A model generated the notes under the pieces. It saw nothing but the letters and a program-made list of their open reading frames with translations, made no database searches and was not told the DNA's origin. From assembly GCF_016907495.1 (NCBI RefSeq), contig NZ_JAFBCC010000001.1, positions 2,480,001-2,544,000 on the forward strand: a stretch of 64,000 nucleotides of DNA, in the 5' to 3' direction. The first letter of the stretch is position 1. Each line of letters begins with the position of its first letter. This stretch comes from Arthrobacter tumbae (GTDB lineage Bacteria; Actinomycetota; Actinomycetes; Actinomycetales; Micrococcaceae). The position numbers and the translations under genes are program-made. Positions 44,630-53,925 of the stretch are shown piece after piece.

Positions 44630-45657
44630 CACCCGACGATTCCGAGGTCCGTCAGCGTCTGGGTGATGTTCTCTGTCTCGGAGCCGATGTACTCGGTGAA
44701 CTCCTCGCCGGTCAGCAGGAAGTCGTCCCAGTTGTTTGTCTCCAGGGTTTCCTGCCATTCGGGCGTGTCATGCATCTCCTCGATCATGGTCACCGCCGCA
44801 TCCCGCTGTTCCTCGGAGATCTCCGGGGGAGCGACGATGCCGCGCCAGTTGGCGATCGACACCTCATACCCGGCATCGATAATGGTGGGGGCATCAACGC
44901 CCTCAATGGGTTCCTCACTGGACACTGCCAGGAGGCGCATTTCACCGGCGTCGATCTGATCCTGGAATTCCGCGAGTCCCGATGCCGCCGCCGTCACGTC
45001 GCCGGACAGGATGGCCGGCGTCAATTCGCCGCCGCCGGAGTAGGGAATGTAGTTGATCTCGCCCGGGGCTATCCCCACAGCGTCCGCCAACTGCGCAACG
45101 AGGATCTGGTCCACGCCACCCACTGAACCGCCGCCCCAGGCAACGGCGCCCGGGTCTGCCTCAAAGGCGTCCATGAGCTGTTCCAGGGTTTCGTACTCGG
45201 AATCGGCGGGCACCACAATGGCGTCATACTCGGCTGTCAGCCGCGCGATAGGGGTGATGTCTTCCAGGCTGACCTGCGAATCGGTCTGTTCGATGGCACC
45301 GACGAGGATCTTTCCGATCACCATGAGCTGGTGCGGATTACCGGCGTTCTCGCCGACAAACTGGGTGAGTCCCGCTGTTCCCGATGCGCCGGGCACGTTG
45401 TAGACCTCGGCGCCGGTGTCGATGACTCCGCCCTCATCGAGGGCGCGCCCGATGGAACGGGCAGTCTGGTCATATCCGCCGCCGGGATCGGCCGGAGCCA
45501 TAACTTCAATCGCCTGGGTGGGGTACTCCTCGGCTGAGGCGTCGCCTCCCCCGGAGTCGCCGCCGCAGCCGGTCAGTACCAGCAGCGAAACGGCCAAAGG
45601 CACTCCCCATCGGGTTGACCGGGCTTGCCTGGACCATTTGGATTCTGAAATCGTCAT
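44629..45657 (-). CDS. tctC: Tripartite tricarboxylate transporter substrate-binding lipoprotein TctC
   Basis: A 342-aa extracellular binding protein. The ATG at 45657 follows AGGGATGA; in-frame codons further upstream are less likely. The signal has a lipobox, SLLVLTGC. The mature part has the Bug/TctC pattern IEVMAPADPGGGYDQTARSIGRALDE, NVPGASGTAGLTQFV and AWGGGSVGGVDQILVAQLA. The ligand is a di- or tricarboxylate, not determinable here. Confidence 0.9.
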   Translation of the reverse strand: MTISESKWSRQARSTRWGVPLAVSLLVLTGCGGDSGGGDASAEEYPTQAIEVMAPADPGGGYDQTARSIGRALDEGGVIDTGAEVYNVPGASGTAGLTQFVGENAGNPHQLMVIGKILVGAIEQTDSQVSLEDITPIARLTAEYDAIVVPADSEYETLEQLMDAFEADPGAVAWGGGSVGGVDQILVAQLADAVGIAPGEINYIPYSGGGELTPAILSGDVTAAASGLAEFQDQIDAGEMRLLAVSSEEPIEGVDAPTIIDAGYEVSIANWRGIVAPPEISEEQRDAAVTMIEEMHDTPEWQETLETNNWDDFLLTGEEFTEYIGSETENITQTLTDLGIVG

Positions 45658-45801
45658 TGAAATCATCCCTGTTCTTTGCGATATGCCTGACTCCACGGGT
45701 GTTTCAGTTCTACCAGTCAGGCAAATATGTGTACACAGCGGCAGGCATCGATTCAGGAGCGATTCCCATAACGTCCTCGTAACACCCGGCAAGTGCGCGC
45801 T

Positions 45802-46977
45802 TCAACCGCGCCGTCGTCGTAATTGCCACCAGGATCCGCCGGCAACCAGGGCGAGCCCGCCCGCCACCGCTCCGAAGACTCCGCCCACACCGGTCGCGGC
45901 GGCCACCAGACCCACAGCGGCAGGGATGGCAGATTGCCCGAACCGGTTGGCGCTGAGCCGCAAAGCCAGCCACGTCCCGCGCGTGCCCGGAGGCGATGCC
46001 AGCGTAATCACGGTCATGGTGAGCGGTTGTCCAATGCCGAGCGCGACGCCGGCCAGCGCCAGTACCGCAGCCATGGCCGGCACGGGCAGCGGTACGGCAA
46101 GCATCCCCACGGTCAGCGCGGACAGCGCTGTTGAGGCGACGATCAGCTCCGCACGCCCGATCCTTGCGACCATTGCTCCCAGAAAGAGCCGGGATGCCAT
46201 CGTGGCGACGGCGCGCACGGCAAGCAGGAGCCCGACGGCGGCGGCGGGGATCCCGCGCTCCACCCCCAGGGCGGGAAGGTAGACGGCGATAAGGTCAACC
46301 GCTCCAAGCACCATCATGCTCACCAACATGGCACCCAGCAATTGGCGGCGCGCGTCCGGACCGGTGCCTGAGATGGCCTGCCTGAAGCTCGCGGGGGCGG
46401 GAACGCCCACAGGGGCAGCAGCCGGACCCCGGCGGATCAAGCCGGCTGTCAGCACCAGCATCAGAATGCTGGAAACTGCACATGCGCCGAAGAGAGCCTG
46501 CGTGTCCGGAACAATCCGGCCGCCGCCGAACGCAATGATGAACAACGGTCCTGCTACCTGTCCGGCTGAACCGGCAAAGGTGTAGAGGCCAAAGGCGGAA
46601 TCGAGTTTGGCTGGATCGCCCCGTGCCACCCTGCTCTGCTGGCCGATCACGCCCAGCAGGTGGCCGAGGCCGAGGATCACGTTCCAGAAGAGCAGCAAAG
46701 CCAGCGACGACGACCAGAGGAAGAGGCCCAGTGCGGCGATCACCATCATGACGGCGCCGATGGCCAGAACCGGTGCTTCTCCGCCACGGTCGGTTGCCCT
46801 GCCCACCAGTGCGGCTACCAGGAGCGGCACAACGGCGAAGCTCGCCGCGATGAGACCCAGAAACGCCGGCTCGAGCCCCAGTTCCAGGGCACGGTACGCG
46901 GCAGCAGGTCGCACAATGTAGGCGGCGAGCTGCAGAAAGAGCGCGTGAAACAGGAGCACCCACGGCCATCTGCGCAT
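45802..46977 (-). CDS. MFS transporter
   Basis: A 391-aa membrane protein with 12 predicted segments and the MFS loop motif in VGRATDRGGEAPVLAIGAVMMVIAALG. The substrate is not evident. Between it and tctC is a 10-bp palindrome TGTGTACACA near 45730. It ends upstream of tctC on the same strand, but the ~145-base gap suggests separate transcription. Confidence 0.82.
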   Translation of the reverse strand: MRRWPWVLLFHALFLQLAAYIVRPAAAYRALELGLEPAFLGLIAASFAVVPLLVAALVGRATDRGGEAPVLAIGAVMMVIAALGLFLWSSSLALLLFWNVILGLGHLLGVIGQQSRVARGDPAKLDSAFGLYTFAGSAGQVAGPLFIIAFGGGRIVPDTQALFGACAVSSILMLVLTAGLIRRGPAAAPVGVPAPASFRQAISGTGPDARRQLLGAMLVSMMVLGAVDLIAVYLPALGVERGIPAAAVGLLLAVRAVATMASRLFLGAMVARIGRAELIVASTALSALTVGMLAVPLPVPAMAAVLALAGVALGIGQPLTMTVITLASPPGTRGTWLALRLSANRFGQSAIPAAVGLVAAATGVGGVFGAVAGGLALVAGGSWWQLRRRRG

Positions 46978-47215
46978 GCGTGTAATTTACAGCGACGCGG
47001 GTCGGGGGTCATTTCCCCGCAGCGGTCCGGCGGCGGGACTGGACTGCCGCCGTCGTCGGCTTTAGACAGCACGGTGATAAAGTCGGTACAAAGTAATGCC
47101 GTCCCCGTCGCTGATGCAGCGCGGGTTCACGGCCCAGCAGGGCGTTCCCGCCACGAAGCACCTTACCGCCGGTATTTGAGCTCCGGGTTGCCGCCCGTCA
47201 CAGAGATCGGATCCC

Positions 47216-48910
47216 ATGACCAGGACTTCACGCCACTCCTCACCACGAGTAGCCCAGATACCACCCAAGCTCGACCGGGGCGCCATGCGCATCGTCGCGC
47301 TGGGCGGTCTGGAGGAGATCGGCCGCAACATGACCGTGTTCGAGTTCGGCGGCAAGCTGCTGATCGTCGACTGCGGCGTCCTCTTCCCCGAGGAACACCA
47401 CCCGGGCGTGGACCTGATCTTGCCCGACTTCTCCTACCTGCGGGACCGCCTGGATGACATCGTCGGCCTGGTGCTGACCCACGGGCACGAGGACCACATC
47501 GGCGCCGTTCCCTACCTGCTTCGCGAACGCGCGGACATCCCCATCATCTCCGCGAAGCTGACGCTGGCGTTCATCAAGACCAAGCTGCAGGAACACCGCA
47601 TCACCGCCAAGACCGTGCAGGTCAAGGAGGGCGACCGGAAGAAGTTCGGGCCGTTCGACCTCGAGTTCCTGGCCGTCAACCACTCCATCCCGGACGGGCT
47701 GGCCGTTGCCATCCGCACCAGCGCCGGCCTCGTGCTGGCCACGGGTGACTTCAAGATGGACCAGTTCCCGCTGGACGGCCGCATCACCGACCTCGCCGGT
47801 TTCGCACGCCTTGGCGAGGAAGGCGTGGACCTTTTCCTGCCCGACTCCACCAACGCCGACGTCCCCGGCTTCCAGATCTCCGAGCAGGACCTAGCACCGG
47901 CCATCGACGAGGTGATGCGTACCGCTCCGCGCCGCATCATCGTCTCCAGCTTCGCGAGCCACATCCACCGCATCCAGCAGGTCATCGACGCCGCACACTT
48001 GTACGGGCGGAAGGTGGCCTTCGTGGGCCGCTCCATGGTGCGCAACATGAAGACCGCACGGGAGCTCGGTTATCTGAACATCCCGCGAGGCACGCTGGTG
48101 GACTTCAAGGAACTCGACAAGATGGACCCGAAGAAGGCCGTCATCATCTGCACCGGTTCGCAGGGGGAGCCCATGGCCGCGCTGGCGCGCATGGCGAGCC
48201 AGGACCACATGATCGACCTGACCCAGGGCGACACCGTGCTGCTGGCCAGCTCGCTCATTCCGGGCAACGAGACGTCCATCTACCGGCTCATCAACGACCT
48301 GACCAAGCTCGGCGCCAACGTGGTGCACAAGGGCAACGCGAAGGTCCACGTCTCCGGGCACGCCAGCGCTGGCGAGCTGGTCTACTGCTATAACCTCGTG
48401 CGCCCCCGCAACGTCATGCCGGTACACGGCGAGCACCGCCACCTGAAGGCAAACGCAGAGCTGGCCATCCGGACCGGCGTGGACCCGAAGAAGGCCCTGG
48501 TGGTCGAGGACGGCACCACGATCGACCTCAAGGACGGCGTGGCGCGGGTGACCGGCAAGGTCACCGCCGACTACGTGTACGTGGAGAACATGGTGGCCGG
48601 GGCGGCCACCGAGGAGTCGCTGCAGGACCGCATCCGCCTCGCCGAGGACGGCGCGCTCACGGTGCTGGCCATCGTCAACCCGGACACCGGGAAGCTGGAG
48701 GAGGACCCCGAGTTCTTCCCGGTCGGCTGGGCTCCGAAAGACGGCGAGCTGGACAAGGCAACCGACATCGTGGAGAAGACGCTCGCCCAGCTCAAGGGCG
48801 AGAAAACCGGGCCCGACGCAGAGCGTGCCATCGCGGAGGGCCTGGTCCGTTGGTCGGACCGGTCGCTGCGTCGCAAGCCCGTGGTGACGGTAATCATCGT
48901 CGACGCCTGA
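47216..48910 (+). CDS. rnj: Ribonuclease J
   Basis: A 564-aa beta-lactamase/beta-CASP RNase for mRNA decay and rRNA processing. The metal motif HxHxDH is THGHEDH (H89, H91, D93, H94). Further elements are LAVNHSIPDGLAV, ATGDFKMD, SFASHIHRIQQV (beta-CASP) and VHVSGHASAGELV. The C-terminal domain ends RRKPVVTVIIVDA. Length and sequence are typical of actinobacterial RNase J. In many relatives dapA precedes this gene; here the upstream neighbour is a divergent MFS gene. Confidence 0.95.
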   Translation: MTRTSRHSSPRVAQIPPKLDRGAMRIVALGGLEEIGRNMTVFEFGGKLLIVDCGVLFPEEHHPGVDLILPDFSYLRDRLDDIVGLVLTHGHEDHIGAVPYLLRERADIPIISAKLTLAFIKTKLQEHRITAKTVQVKEGDRKKFGPFDLEFLAVNHSIPDGLAVAIRTSAGLVLATGDFKMDQFPLDGRITDLAGFARLGEEGVDLFLPDSTNADVPGFQISEQDLAPAIDEVMRTAPRRIIVSSFASHIHRIQQVIDAAHLYGRKVAFVGRSMVRNMKTARELGYLNIPRGTLVDFKELDKMDPKKAVIICTGSQGEPMAALARMASQDHMIDLTQGDTVLLASSLIPGNETSIYRLINDLTKLGANVVHKGNAKVHVSGHASAGELVYCYNLVRPRNVMPVHGEHRHLKANAELAIRTGVDPKKALVVEDGTTIDLKDGVARVTGKVTADYVYVENMVAGAATEESLQDRIRLAEDGALTVLAIVNPDTGKLEEDPEFFPVGWAPKDGELDKATDIVEKTLAQLKGEKTGPDAERAIAEGLVRWSDRSLRRKPVVTVIIVDA

Positions 48911-48929
48911 TTCCTGTCTGATCCTCGTT

Positions 48930-48967
48930 CTTACTGCCGGTTCCTTAGTCGGGGAATCGGCAGTAAG
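48930..48967 (+). terminator. Hairpin after rnj
   Basis: A 15-bp stem with one G-U pair (48930-48944 with 48953-48967) beginning with CTTACTGCCG. It lies 20 bases after rnj and ends only 8 bases before the ATG of the AbrB-type gene, so it may also affect that gene. Confidence 0.7.
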
Positions 48968-48975
48968 TTCGAGCC

Positions 48976-49236
48976 ATGACAATCGCACGAGTCTCCAGTA
49001 GTGGGCGGGTGACAATACCGCTTGAGGTGCGTCAGCGGCTCGCTATCGGGCCAGGTTCCACGATCAATTTCCGGTTCGCGCCGGACGGTCGATGCGTGAT
49101 GGAACTGGTCGGCGCCTCGCTCAAGTCGCTTGAAGGCGTGTTTCATCGACCCGATCAAGAGCCGCATTCCTTGGACGACATGCAGAGCGCCATCGAATCC
49201 GCGGCCGTGAGCAAAGATGGCATCATCGAAAGATGA
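48976..49236 (+). CDS. AbrB/MazE/SpoVT-type DNA-binding protein
   Basis: An 86-aa protein with a swapped-hairpin AbrB fold: MTIARVSSSGRVTIPLEVRQRLAIGPGSTINFRFAPDGRCVMELV. The C-terminal half resembles antitoxin tails that bind a partner (SLEGVFHRPDQEPHSLDDMQSAIESAA). In usual loci a PIN toxin follows. Here its stop overlaps the ATG of a 580-aa protein instead, so either that protein is the partner or the toxin has been lost. Confidence 0.75.
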   Translation: MTIARVSSSGRVTIPLEVRQRLAIGPGSTINFRFAPDGRCVMELVGASLKSLEGVFHRPDQEPHSLDDMQSAIESAAVSKDGIIER

Positions 49237-50975
49237 GCCCGAAAAGCCGTACACGCAAGCCGAAGTCCGCGGCCAGAAACAAGAACCGCAGGACCGGCCC
49301 GCCCAGCAACCCCATCGCGGACATCTACCGCACGGTCGTTCCGGTATTTGCAGCGGAAGCGGATCATACGTCTTCCCTGCACAGTGAGCTGATTGCGTCG
49401 GAGCTGTACTCCGTCATGCATGAAACCACCAATCTTGGTCCCGGAATCGACGCCGAAATGTTCGGCGACTGGGTGCGGCACGTCGAACGCCAGCGGGATG
49501 CCGCAGCTGCCGCGATGCTATGGGCGCTTGCGCAGATCGCTGACCCGCCAGCTGACGCGGAAGCCGCCGCGGCCGCCCAGCGCCTGATGGATGCAGGCGT
49601 ACCGCCGCCGGCGTGGCTTGCGCCCCTGCGGAAGCTTGAGGCCACGGAAGCGTGGATGCTGACGGACGTTTTCGGTGACTCCATCGAGCTGGTGATCGAG
49701 TTCCGCACCGGACGGCGCAAGCACGGCATGGCCATGACGATCGACACCAACCACATGGGCGGATACGCCACCAGCCTGACGTTCGATGAAAGCGCGCGCA
49801 AGCTCGTCAAGGACCGGGAACGGTTCGCAGGGCATATGGACGGCCTGATGCAGATTGAGACTGCATCGCTGACTGAGGTGCGGACGGTGGGCATCGCGGC
49901 AATCGACGCCACCGATATCACCAGCGATCCTGACCTCGCGCCAGAGTCTGCAGCGAGCCGTTCGCTGGCACTGAGCCGGCTGCGTGCGCTGCCGGGTAGC
50001 GACGTCGTCGAGCTGGCCGACCGCCGCATCCCCACTGAAGCCGACGAACTGGCCCAGTTCGAAAGGGACGAAGCGGAGAGCGAACGGCTGGCCGCCGAGT
50101 TCCTGGCGGATCTGCAGAAGGACCCGGCCAACCACGCGCTCCGGGACGTGGATGAGCAGTTCGCCCGGCTCGCCGAGCTTGCCATCATGTACGGACGCAA
50201 TTACGACGACGGCCGCCTCCTCCGCGTCAGCCCTCCGAAAATCAGCAGCTTCGCCGGCTGGTTCCTGCCGCGCAAGGTGATGCTCGATGACGCGGAGAAG
50301 GAGGCGCTTCCACTGTTCCTTGAGTTGTGGATTGCCTGGTGTGGGAAGCGTCAGCAGCTTCCGGAGTTGGCGATTGAACTGGTGCAGCATGCAGCAGCGA
50401 CCTCCCTTGATTCGGTGGCCGATCTGGTGGAGGACGGCGAGGAGCTCACGTCACCGAGCATGGCCTTCGTCGAAGGTTTGGATATGGACACGATGGAGGA
50501 AGCGCAGGATGCCATCGGGCGCCGGCAGCTTGCCATGCCCTACTTCGGTGCGAGGATCGGTGCGGAAGATTACCCGCAGCTGAACGCCAACAGGGCGGAC
50601 GAGCTGCGGCTGCTGGTGCTCGGCGAGTTGAAGGAACTCCATGGTGTGGGGAAGAAGGAGTATCCCCCGAGCGGTGAACCGGATGGCTCGCCCGTCTGGG
50701 ACGCCGCCCTGCGCGAGCTGGTGATTTCGCAGTTGTGGCACAACGACCCGCCGCAGGTCTGGGAAGCCGCCGCACGTTTGCAGTCGAAGGGCCTGGACCG
50801 GTTGGAGATCCTCGCCCAGCTTCAGGGAGCACTGTCCGGGCATGTCGACGCCGCCAGGCTCCGGCCGCTGACCGCCGGAGCGGGTTCCGACGCCGTGCAT
50901 GCCCTGGGTTACGTCGCGTCGCTGTCAGCGCTCGGCGCGCACGAGGGACGGGGCGGCCACCTCCGTCCCGTGTGA
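49233..50975 (+). CDS. Hypothetical protein coupled to the AbrB-type gene
   Basis: A 580-aa protein without a family I recognise. The N-terminus is highly basic (MSPKSRTRKPKSAARNKNRRTGPPS), suggesting nucleic-acid or ribosome contact. The body is Ala/Glu/Leu-rich, mostly helical and acidic. A beta segment at ~145-180 (AWMLTDVFGDSIELVIEFRTGRRKHGMAMTIDTNHMGGYATSLTF) is the most distinctive part. No membrane segment or signal. It is coupled by an ATGA overlap to the AbrB-type protein. Confidence 0.65.
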   Translation: MSPKSRTRKPKSAARNKNRRTGPPSNPIADIYRTVVPVFAAEADHTSSLHSELIASELYSVMHETTNLGPGIDAEMFGDWVRHVERQRDAAAAAMLWALAQIADPPADAEAAAAAQRLMDAGVPPPAWLAPLRKLEATEAWMLTDVFGDSIELVIEFRTGRRKHGMAMTIDTNHMGGYATSLTFDESARKLVKDRERFAGHMDGLMQIETASLTEVRTVGIAAIDATDITSDPDLAPESAASRSLALSRLRALPGSDVVELADRRIPTEADELAQFERDEAESERLAAEFLADLQKDPANHALRDVDEQFARLAELAIMYGRNYDDGRLLRVSPPKISSFAGWFLPRKVMLDDAEKEALPLFLELWIAWCGKRQQLPELAIELVQHAAATSLDSVADLVEDGEELTSPSMAFVEGLDMDTMEEAQDAIGRRQLAMPYFGARIGAEDYPQLNANRADELRLLVLGELKELHGVGKKEYPPSGEPDGSPVWDAALRELVISQLWHNDPPQVWEAAARLQSKGLDRLEILAQLQGALSGHVDAARLRPLTAGAGSDAVHALGYVASLSALGAHEGRGGHLRPV

Positions 50976-50987
50976 TTCAATCCGGTT

Positions 50988-51290
50988 TTACTCGCCGCCG
51001 CCGTCCGCGAAGCCGCCGTCGAAGGATCCGGCGAAGTCCGCCTCCGGTCCGGGTTCCGCAACACCCGTATAGGTCTGGCCGGAGTCTCCCGCGCGCAAGG
51101 CGGCTGGATCGCTGTAGGGGGAGGCGTCGTCGTCGGCTGACATGAACGCAAGCACCGCGCTGGGGGCGATCGCGGCTGCAGCGACCGCGCCGGGAATGCG
51201 CAGAGCCGGGTCTTCGGAATCGGGCACCAACTCAACCTGGAACGGGACGTGTGCGCCGTCGTCGTTGGTTGCCAGGTTCTTGACTGCCAT
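50988..51290 (-). CDS. Small hypothetical protein
   Basis: A 100-aa acidic protein beginning MAVKNLATNDDGAHVPFQVELVPDSEDPAL, with a mildly hydrophobic stretch (IPGAVAAAAIAPSAVLAFM) and a Gly/Asp/Glu-rich end. The frame is open to 51398, but the ATG at 51290 has GGAGGA upstream. It converges closely with the preceding gene. No function assigned. Confidence 0.55.
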   Translation of the reverse strand: MAVKNLATNDDGAHVPFQVELVPDSEDPALRIPGAVAAAAIAPSAVLAFMSADDDASPYSDPAALRAGDSGQTYTGVAEPGPEADFAGSFDGGFADGGGE

Positions 51291-51449
51291 GGTGTCCTCC
51301 GTCGCTGAACCGGTGTGTACCTCTGATCGTCCTCGTTTCATTGGCCATGTCAACGCCCTGTTCACCCGAATCAGGGCATGGCGTTCCCAAAGTGTCACCG
51401 GTCACGGATAACCTGCTGTCACCGCATTTAGACAGGGAGTTGGTTTCAC

Positions 51450-53252
51450 GTGTTCCACACTTTCAACAGAGGGCCTCGCCGTGCCGTCACGGCCGTCGCG
51501 CTCAGCTGCGCCGCAGCATTGACGCTCGCGCCGGCGGCTACCGCCGCACCCGGCGAAAATACAGGTTCCAACGGCAAAACGGCCACCATCACGGTGATGG
51601 GTACCAGTGATCTCCACGGTTACATTGAGAACTGGGATTACTTCACCAATGCAGAGTACGACGACGCCGCCTCCAACGATGTCGGCCTTGCCAAGATTTC
51701 CAGCCTGGTCAAGCAGGTCCGTGCGGACCGCGGTGAGGAGTCCACCCTCCTCATCGACAACGGCGACACCATCCAGGGCACCGCGCTGACCGATTACTAC
51801 GCCAACGTTGAGCCGATCGATGAGACCGGTGAGCTGCACCCGATGGCTGCCGCCATGAACGCTATGGGTTACGACGCTTCCACGCTGGGCAACCACGAGT
51901 TCAACTACGGGCTGCCGCTGCTGCGCGCCTACGAGGAGCAGCTCGGCTTTCCGCTCCTCGGCGGCAATGTGAAGGACTGGGTGACCGGCGGGGACGCCTT
52001 CACTCCCTACGTCATCGAGACGGTCAAACTGAAGGGGCAGAAGCCCATCAAGGTCGGCATTCTTGGGCTCACCACGCCGGGCAGCGCCATCTGGGACAAG
52101 AACAACGTCGAGGGCGAACTCCGGTTCCTGGACATGGTTGAGCAGGCCGAGAAGTACGTTCCCGAGATGAAGGCAGCCGGCGCCGACGTCGTCGTTGTCA
52201 GTTCGCACTCCGGGCCTTCGGGCACGTCGTCCTACGGGGAAGACCTGCCGGTCGAGAACGCGTCGACGCTGCTGGCGGAGGAAGTCCCCGGCATCGACGC
52301 CATCCTCGCGGGCCACGAGCACCGCGAGATTGCCGAGCGCTTCATCACCAACAAGGAGACCGGCGAGCAGGTGCTCCTCACCGAGCCCAAGCAGTGGGGA
52401 CAGCGGCTGTCCGTCATGGACTTCGAGCTGGTCAAGGTCCGCGGGCAGTGGGATGTCGTTTCCGCGAACTCGGAGCTGCTGAACGCCAACACCGTTCCCG
52501 CCGATCCGGAGATCTCGGCGCTGGTTGCCGACCAACACCAGCAGGTCATCGACTACGTGAATACGGCAATCGGCACCGCCACCGAGACCATGTCCGCCGC
52601 CGAGTCCCGGTATAAGGACACCGCCGTCATGGACTTCGTGAACAAGGTGCAGGCGGACGCCGTGGACCGGGCGCTGGAGGGTACCGCCAACGCGGAACTG
52701 CCGGTGCTGTCGATCGTGGCGCCCTTCAACCGGGCGGCCGTCATTCCCGAAGGTCCCGTGACCATCCGGGACATGGCCGGGCTGTACGTCTTTCCGAATA
52801 CGCTTTTCGGTGTCGAGATGACCGGTGCTCAGATCAAGGACTACCTCGAGTACTCGGCGAAGTACTTCAACCAGACCGCACCCGGTGCTCCGGTTGATCC
52901 GGCGACGCTGACCAACGCGGGCGGCACTCCGGACTACAACTACGACATGATGTCCGGTGTCTCCTACAGCATCGACATCAGCAAGCCGGTGGGGGAGCGC
53001 ATCGTGGACCTGAGCTACAACGGCGCACCGATCGACCCTGCGCAGCGCTTCGCTGTGGCCACGAACAACTACCGGCAGTCCGGCGGCGGCAACTTCCCGC
53101 ATATCGCCACGGCTCCGGTGCTCGTGAACCAGCAGACTGAGATCCGCCAGCTGCTTATCGACTACCTGATCGCCCAGGGCACCATCGACCCGGCGAACTT
53201 CTTCGAGGAGAACTGGCAGCTCACACGCGAGGGCGAGCCGGTCTTCAACTAG
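51450..53252 (+). CDS. Exported 5'-nucleotidase / 2',3'-cyclic phosphodiesterase family enzyme
   Basis: A 600-aa secreted metallophosphoesterase that frees phosphate from nucleotides outside the cell. The N-terminal signal peptide ends near AATAAPGE. The catalytic domain has GTSDLHGY, DNGDTIQG, GNHEFNYG, SSHSG and AGHEHRE. The C-terminal 5'-nucleotidase domain starts around residue 380 and includes NRAAVIPEGPVTIRDMAGLYVFPNTL and ATNNYRQSGGGNFP. The GTG start has AGGGAG ten bases upstream. A strong terminator follows. Confidence 0.9.
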   Translation: MFHTFNRGPRRAVTAVALSCAAALTLAPAATAAPGENTGSNGKTATITVMGTSDLHGYIENWDYFTNAEYDDAASNDVGLAKISSLVKQVRADRGEESTLLIDNGDTIQGTALTDYYANVEPIDETGELHPMAAAMNAMGYDASTLGNHEFNYGLPLLRAYEEQLGFPLLGGNVKDWVTGGDAFTPYVIETVKLKGQKPIKVGILGLTTPGSAIWDKNNVEGELRFLDMVEQAEKYVPEMKAAGADVVVVSSHSGPSGTSSYGEDLPVENASTLLAEEVPGIDAILAGHEHREIAERFITNKETGEQVLLTEPKQWGQRLSVMDFELVKVRGQWDVVSANSELLNANTVPADPEISALVADQHQQVIDYVNTAIGTATETMSAAESRYKDTAVMDFVNKVQADAVDRALEGTANAELPVLSIVAPFNRAAVIPEGPVTIRDMAGLYVFPNTLFGVEMTGAQIKDYLEYSAKYFNQTAPGAPVDPATLTNAGGTPDYNYDMMSGVSYSIDISKPVGERIVDLSYNGAPIDPAQRFAVATNNYRQSGGGNFPHIATAPVLVNQQTEIRQLLIDYLIAQGTIDPANFFEENWQLTREGEPVFN

Positions 53253-53267
53253 CGATACCAGTATGAG

Positions 53268-53305
53268 ACAGCAGGGCACGGGCCGCCTGGTCCGTGCCCT
53301 GCTGT
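53268..53305 (+). terminator. Terminator after the 5'-nucleotidase gene
   Basis: A perfect 14-bp stem (53268-53281 with 53292-53305) with a 10-base loop, followed by TATTG, 16 bases after the stop codon. Confidence 0.85.
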
Positions 53306-53310
53306 TATTG

Positions 53311-53405
53311 CTACCCGGCGAGGCCGAGAAAGACGAGCAGCGCGCGATCGAGCCGGACCATGTCAGCGTCGGTCAGCCGCCCCAGGGTTTCGCGGACATT
53401 CTCCC
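53311..53405 (-). pseudogene. mazF: MazF toxin remnant (C-terminal end)
   Basis: Minus-strand reading from about 53405 gives LGRLTDADMVRLDRALLVFLGLAG and a TAG at 53311-53313, the usual ending of MazF RNase toxins. The catalytic N-terminal ~80 residues are missing. The piece is fused, out of frame, to the end of the MazE-like gene, so most of mazF has been lost by an internal deletion. Confidence 0.7.
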
Positions 53406-53611
53406 GGCCCGGCATCCCACTCGACCGCTATGGCGTCAACGAATGCCTGGTCGTCCACTTCGGAACCGCTGGCGGCGACGAGAACCGATTGACAGTGCGC
53501 CGCTGCAGCGAATTCAGGAGATCGCACGTCCGGTACCCAAATCTGGATGGGCCTCAACCCCTGCTCACGCAGGCGCTTGCGGTCCTTCAAAACGCGGGTT
53601 CTATGGGTCAT
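53363..53611 (-). pseudogene. MazE-like antitoxin (DUF3018) with run-on tail
   Basis: An 82-aa frame that begins as a normal DUF3018/MazE antitoxin (RVLKDRKRLREQGLRPIQIWVPDVRSPEFAAAAHCQS... DDQAFVDAIAVEWDAG). It then runs across the deletion point into the mazF remnant in the wrong frame, so the last ~15 residues are spurious. The DNA-binding part may still be made. It is 17 bases downstream of the phd gene. Confidence 0.7.
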
Positions 53612-53628
53612 CTGATTATCTGGTCATG

Positions 53629-53925
53629 TTACTTGTGACGCTTATGGATCGAATCCGGCGTGTGCGGCCTGAGCTGGCGCGATTGGTCCTGATCGATCTG
53701 CTGGTCAAGATCGGCTCGAAACTGATGCCGATCGATGCGCACACCGGCTACCGCCAATGTGGCCAGCTTCTCACGGGAGACGAACGTACTTCGACTGATC
53801 TGGGCGGGCCGTAACTCAGCGACCGGCTCATCATTGCGCGTGATGATGAACGTTTCCCCCGCCTGCACTGCATCAAGCACTTTCGCGCTGTCATTGCGTA
53901 GTTCTCGCTGTGCGATGGTCCTCAT
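53629..53925 (-). CDS. Phd/YefM-family antitoxin, orphan
   Basis: A 98-aa antitoxin. The start MRTIAQRELRNDSAKVLDAVQAGETFIITRNDEPVAELRP is the Phd/YefM fold that binds its own promoter. The body to RIDRHQFRADLDQQIDQDQ is normal; the last ~15 residues look like run-on. A VapC-type toxin would be expected right after it but is absent, replaced by the MazE/MazF scrap. An inverted repeat GTAGC-N7-GCTAC (53935-53951) lies 9 bases upstream of the start and could be its operator. Confidence 0.8.
   Translation of the reverse strand: MRTIAQRELRNDSAKVLDAVQAGETFIITRNDEPVAELRPAQISRSTFVSREKLATLAVAGVRIDRHQFRADLDQQIDQDQSRQLRPHTPDSIHKRHK

Noticed and set aside
47891..49015. Long minus-strand open frame opposite rnj
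   Set aside because: RNase J on the plus strand is unambiguous; the opposite frame has no family pattern.
51402..53279. Long minus-strand open frame opposite the 5'-nucleotidase gene
   Set aside because: The plus strand has all the metallophosphoesterase motifs and a signal peptide; the minus frame is a composition artefact.
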